From a virus: a stretch of DNA of 23,604 bases. Numbering within the stretch: position 1 is the first letter of the stretch; each line of letters begins with the position of its first letter. Below are positions 22,828 to 23,604 of this stretch, one piece after another. A model generated the notes under the pieces. The model did not search any database. It saw only the letters and a program-made list of their open reading frames with translations, and was not told the DNA's origin. The position numbers and the translations under genes were made by a program. The stretch covers positions 1 to 23,604 of IMG/VR virus record IMGVR_UViG_3300045425_000030. One strand, 5' to 3'.

Positions 22828-23604
22828 ATTGCATCGTCATTTGGTTTGTTCGGTCACTGTTACTCCAGTGCGGGCGGAAGCGATCCACCTACCCAATTTC
22901 TTGCATCGTCATTTGGTTTGTTCGGTTACTGTTACAAGCCGGACGAAAAGAAACCCGAAAACAACAACACCTTGCATCGTCATTTGGTTTGTTCGGTTAC
23001 TGTTACCAGACATGATCGGCATGATTGCATTGCGGCGTCTGCTCCTTGCATCGTCATTTGGTTTGTTCGGTTACTGTTACTTGGCTATCCTGGAATCATG
23101 CCCTGACCAAGAATGGCCTTGCATCGTCATTTGGTTTGTTCGGTTACTGTTACGTTGGCATCGCTGGAACCGCTTTTGGATCACTACTTGCTTGCATCGT
23201 CATTTGGTTTGTTCGGTTACTGTTACCAAGTCAGTCGCATGGGATCCGTCCAAAGGTACAATCCTTGCATCGTCATTTGGTTTGTTCGGTTACTGTTACA
23301 CCGTTGTTCGCAATGCGGACTCGGTTCCATGAAAACCTTGCATCGTCATTTGGTTTGTTCGGTTACTGTTACCCCCGCAGAAACCATCAAGGGAAATCCA
23401 GAAACAACACTTGCATCGTCATTTGGTTTGTTCGGTTACTGTTACACCTGCAAGCCGAAGAACGACGCACAGGGACGCAGGCGCTTGCATCGTCATTTGG
23501 TTTGTTCGGTTACTGTTACCAAGTCAGTCGCATGGGATCCGTCCAAAGGTACAAAGCTTGCATCGTCATTTGGTTTGTTCGGTTACTGTTACATTCAGCA
23601 AGCA
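22828..23604 (-). CRISPR. CRISPR array, 11 repeats visible, running off the right edge; no cas genes in window
   Basis: Eleven copies of a 36-bp repeat start at 22828, 22900, 22971, 23045, 23118, 23191, 23264, 23337, 23410, 23484 and 23557. On the plus strand each begins CTTGCATCGTCATTTGG and ends GGTTACTGTTAC. The ten complete spacers are 36, 35, 38, 37, 37, 37, 37, 37, 38 and 37 bp, and an eleventh is cut by the edge. Only the leftmost repeat deviates (its first base, and T to C near its end), which normally marks the leader-distal end. Transcription from a leader beyond the right edge, towards the portal operon, is therefore inferred. The repeat shows no strong internal hairpin. Repeat and spacer lengths are compatible with several types, including type III and some type V, so the type is left open. 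Confidence 0.93.

Noticed and set aside
22811-23332. Plus-strand reading frame across the CRISPR array (LHRHLVCSVTVT repeats)
   Set aside because: Repeats are read in different frames because spacer lengths vary, so it is not a repeat protein; it is a by-product of the array.
22864-23556. Self-targeting spacers matching phage genes in this window
   Set aside because: By eye none of the spacers or their complements matches the rest of the window; a full computed comparison would be needed to exclude partial matches.

Overview
The window is most of a tailed-phage genome or prophage. Every confident gene lies on the minus strand, so it reads biologically from right to left. The order of the late genes follows the lambda plan: a small gene where lambda has gpW, portal, ClpP-type protease with a nested scaffold start, decoration protein, major capsid protein, neck and tail-completion genes, major tail protein, a G/GT frameshift pair and a tape measure. 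A long non-contractile (siphovirus-like) tail is therefore likely. No terminase, integrase, lysis gene, tRNA or host gene was recognised; a terminase would be expected beyond the right edge. The host cannot be fixed from the sequence. Base composition looks mid-range, and Shine-Dalgarno sites are present but often weak. A planctomycete or similar Gram-negative host is only a guess, prompted by the csrA gene and the cysteine-rich tail protein.

Layout, in reading order. At 23604-22828 there is a CRISPR array of eleven 36-bp repeats with 35-38-bp spacers and no cas gene in view. At 22732-13162 are the head and tail morphogenesis genes. At 13165-8243 are tail-tip or accessory structural genes, including an 838-residue protein with a cysteine-rich front half and about thirteen 22-residue repeats. 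At 8246-6207 are small genes: a protein resembling the ERV/ALR thiol-oxidase fold, a small helix-turn-helix protein flanked by two matching operator-like sites, a phage CsrA, and three unknowns. At 6091-1 is a replication/recombination module: DnaQ-like exonuclease, Sak4-like ATPase, DUF669 SSB-like protein, superfamily 2 helicase, a DCL/DUF3223-plus-HNH-like protein, and a prim-pol/P-loop protein cut by the left edge.

The items most worth a second look are these. (1) The CRISPR array abuts the phage late operon, and its spacers mostly read as sense coding fragments on the plus strand. (2) The 5' leader of the Sak4-like ATPase contains interleaved perfect inverted repeats of 10 and 12 bp, forming either a pseudoknot or a two-state switch. 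(3) A -1 frameshift on an A9 run fuses the tail chaperone to a DnaJ-like cysteine-rich domain. (4) The phage CsrA is accompanied by a perfect hairpin that shows GGA in its loop exactly over the portal ribosome-binding site and start codon. (5) Paired operator-like sites flank the helix-turn-helix gene. All functional statements rest on reading motifs and gene order by eye; no database search was run.
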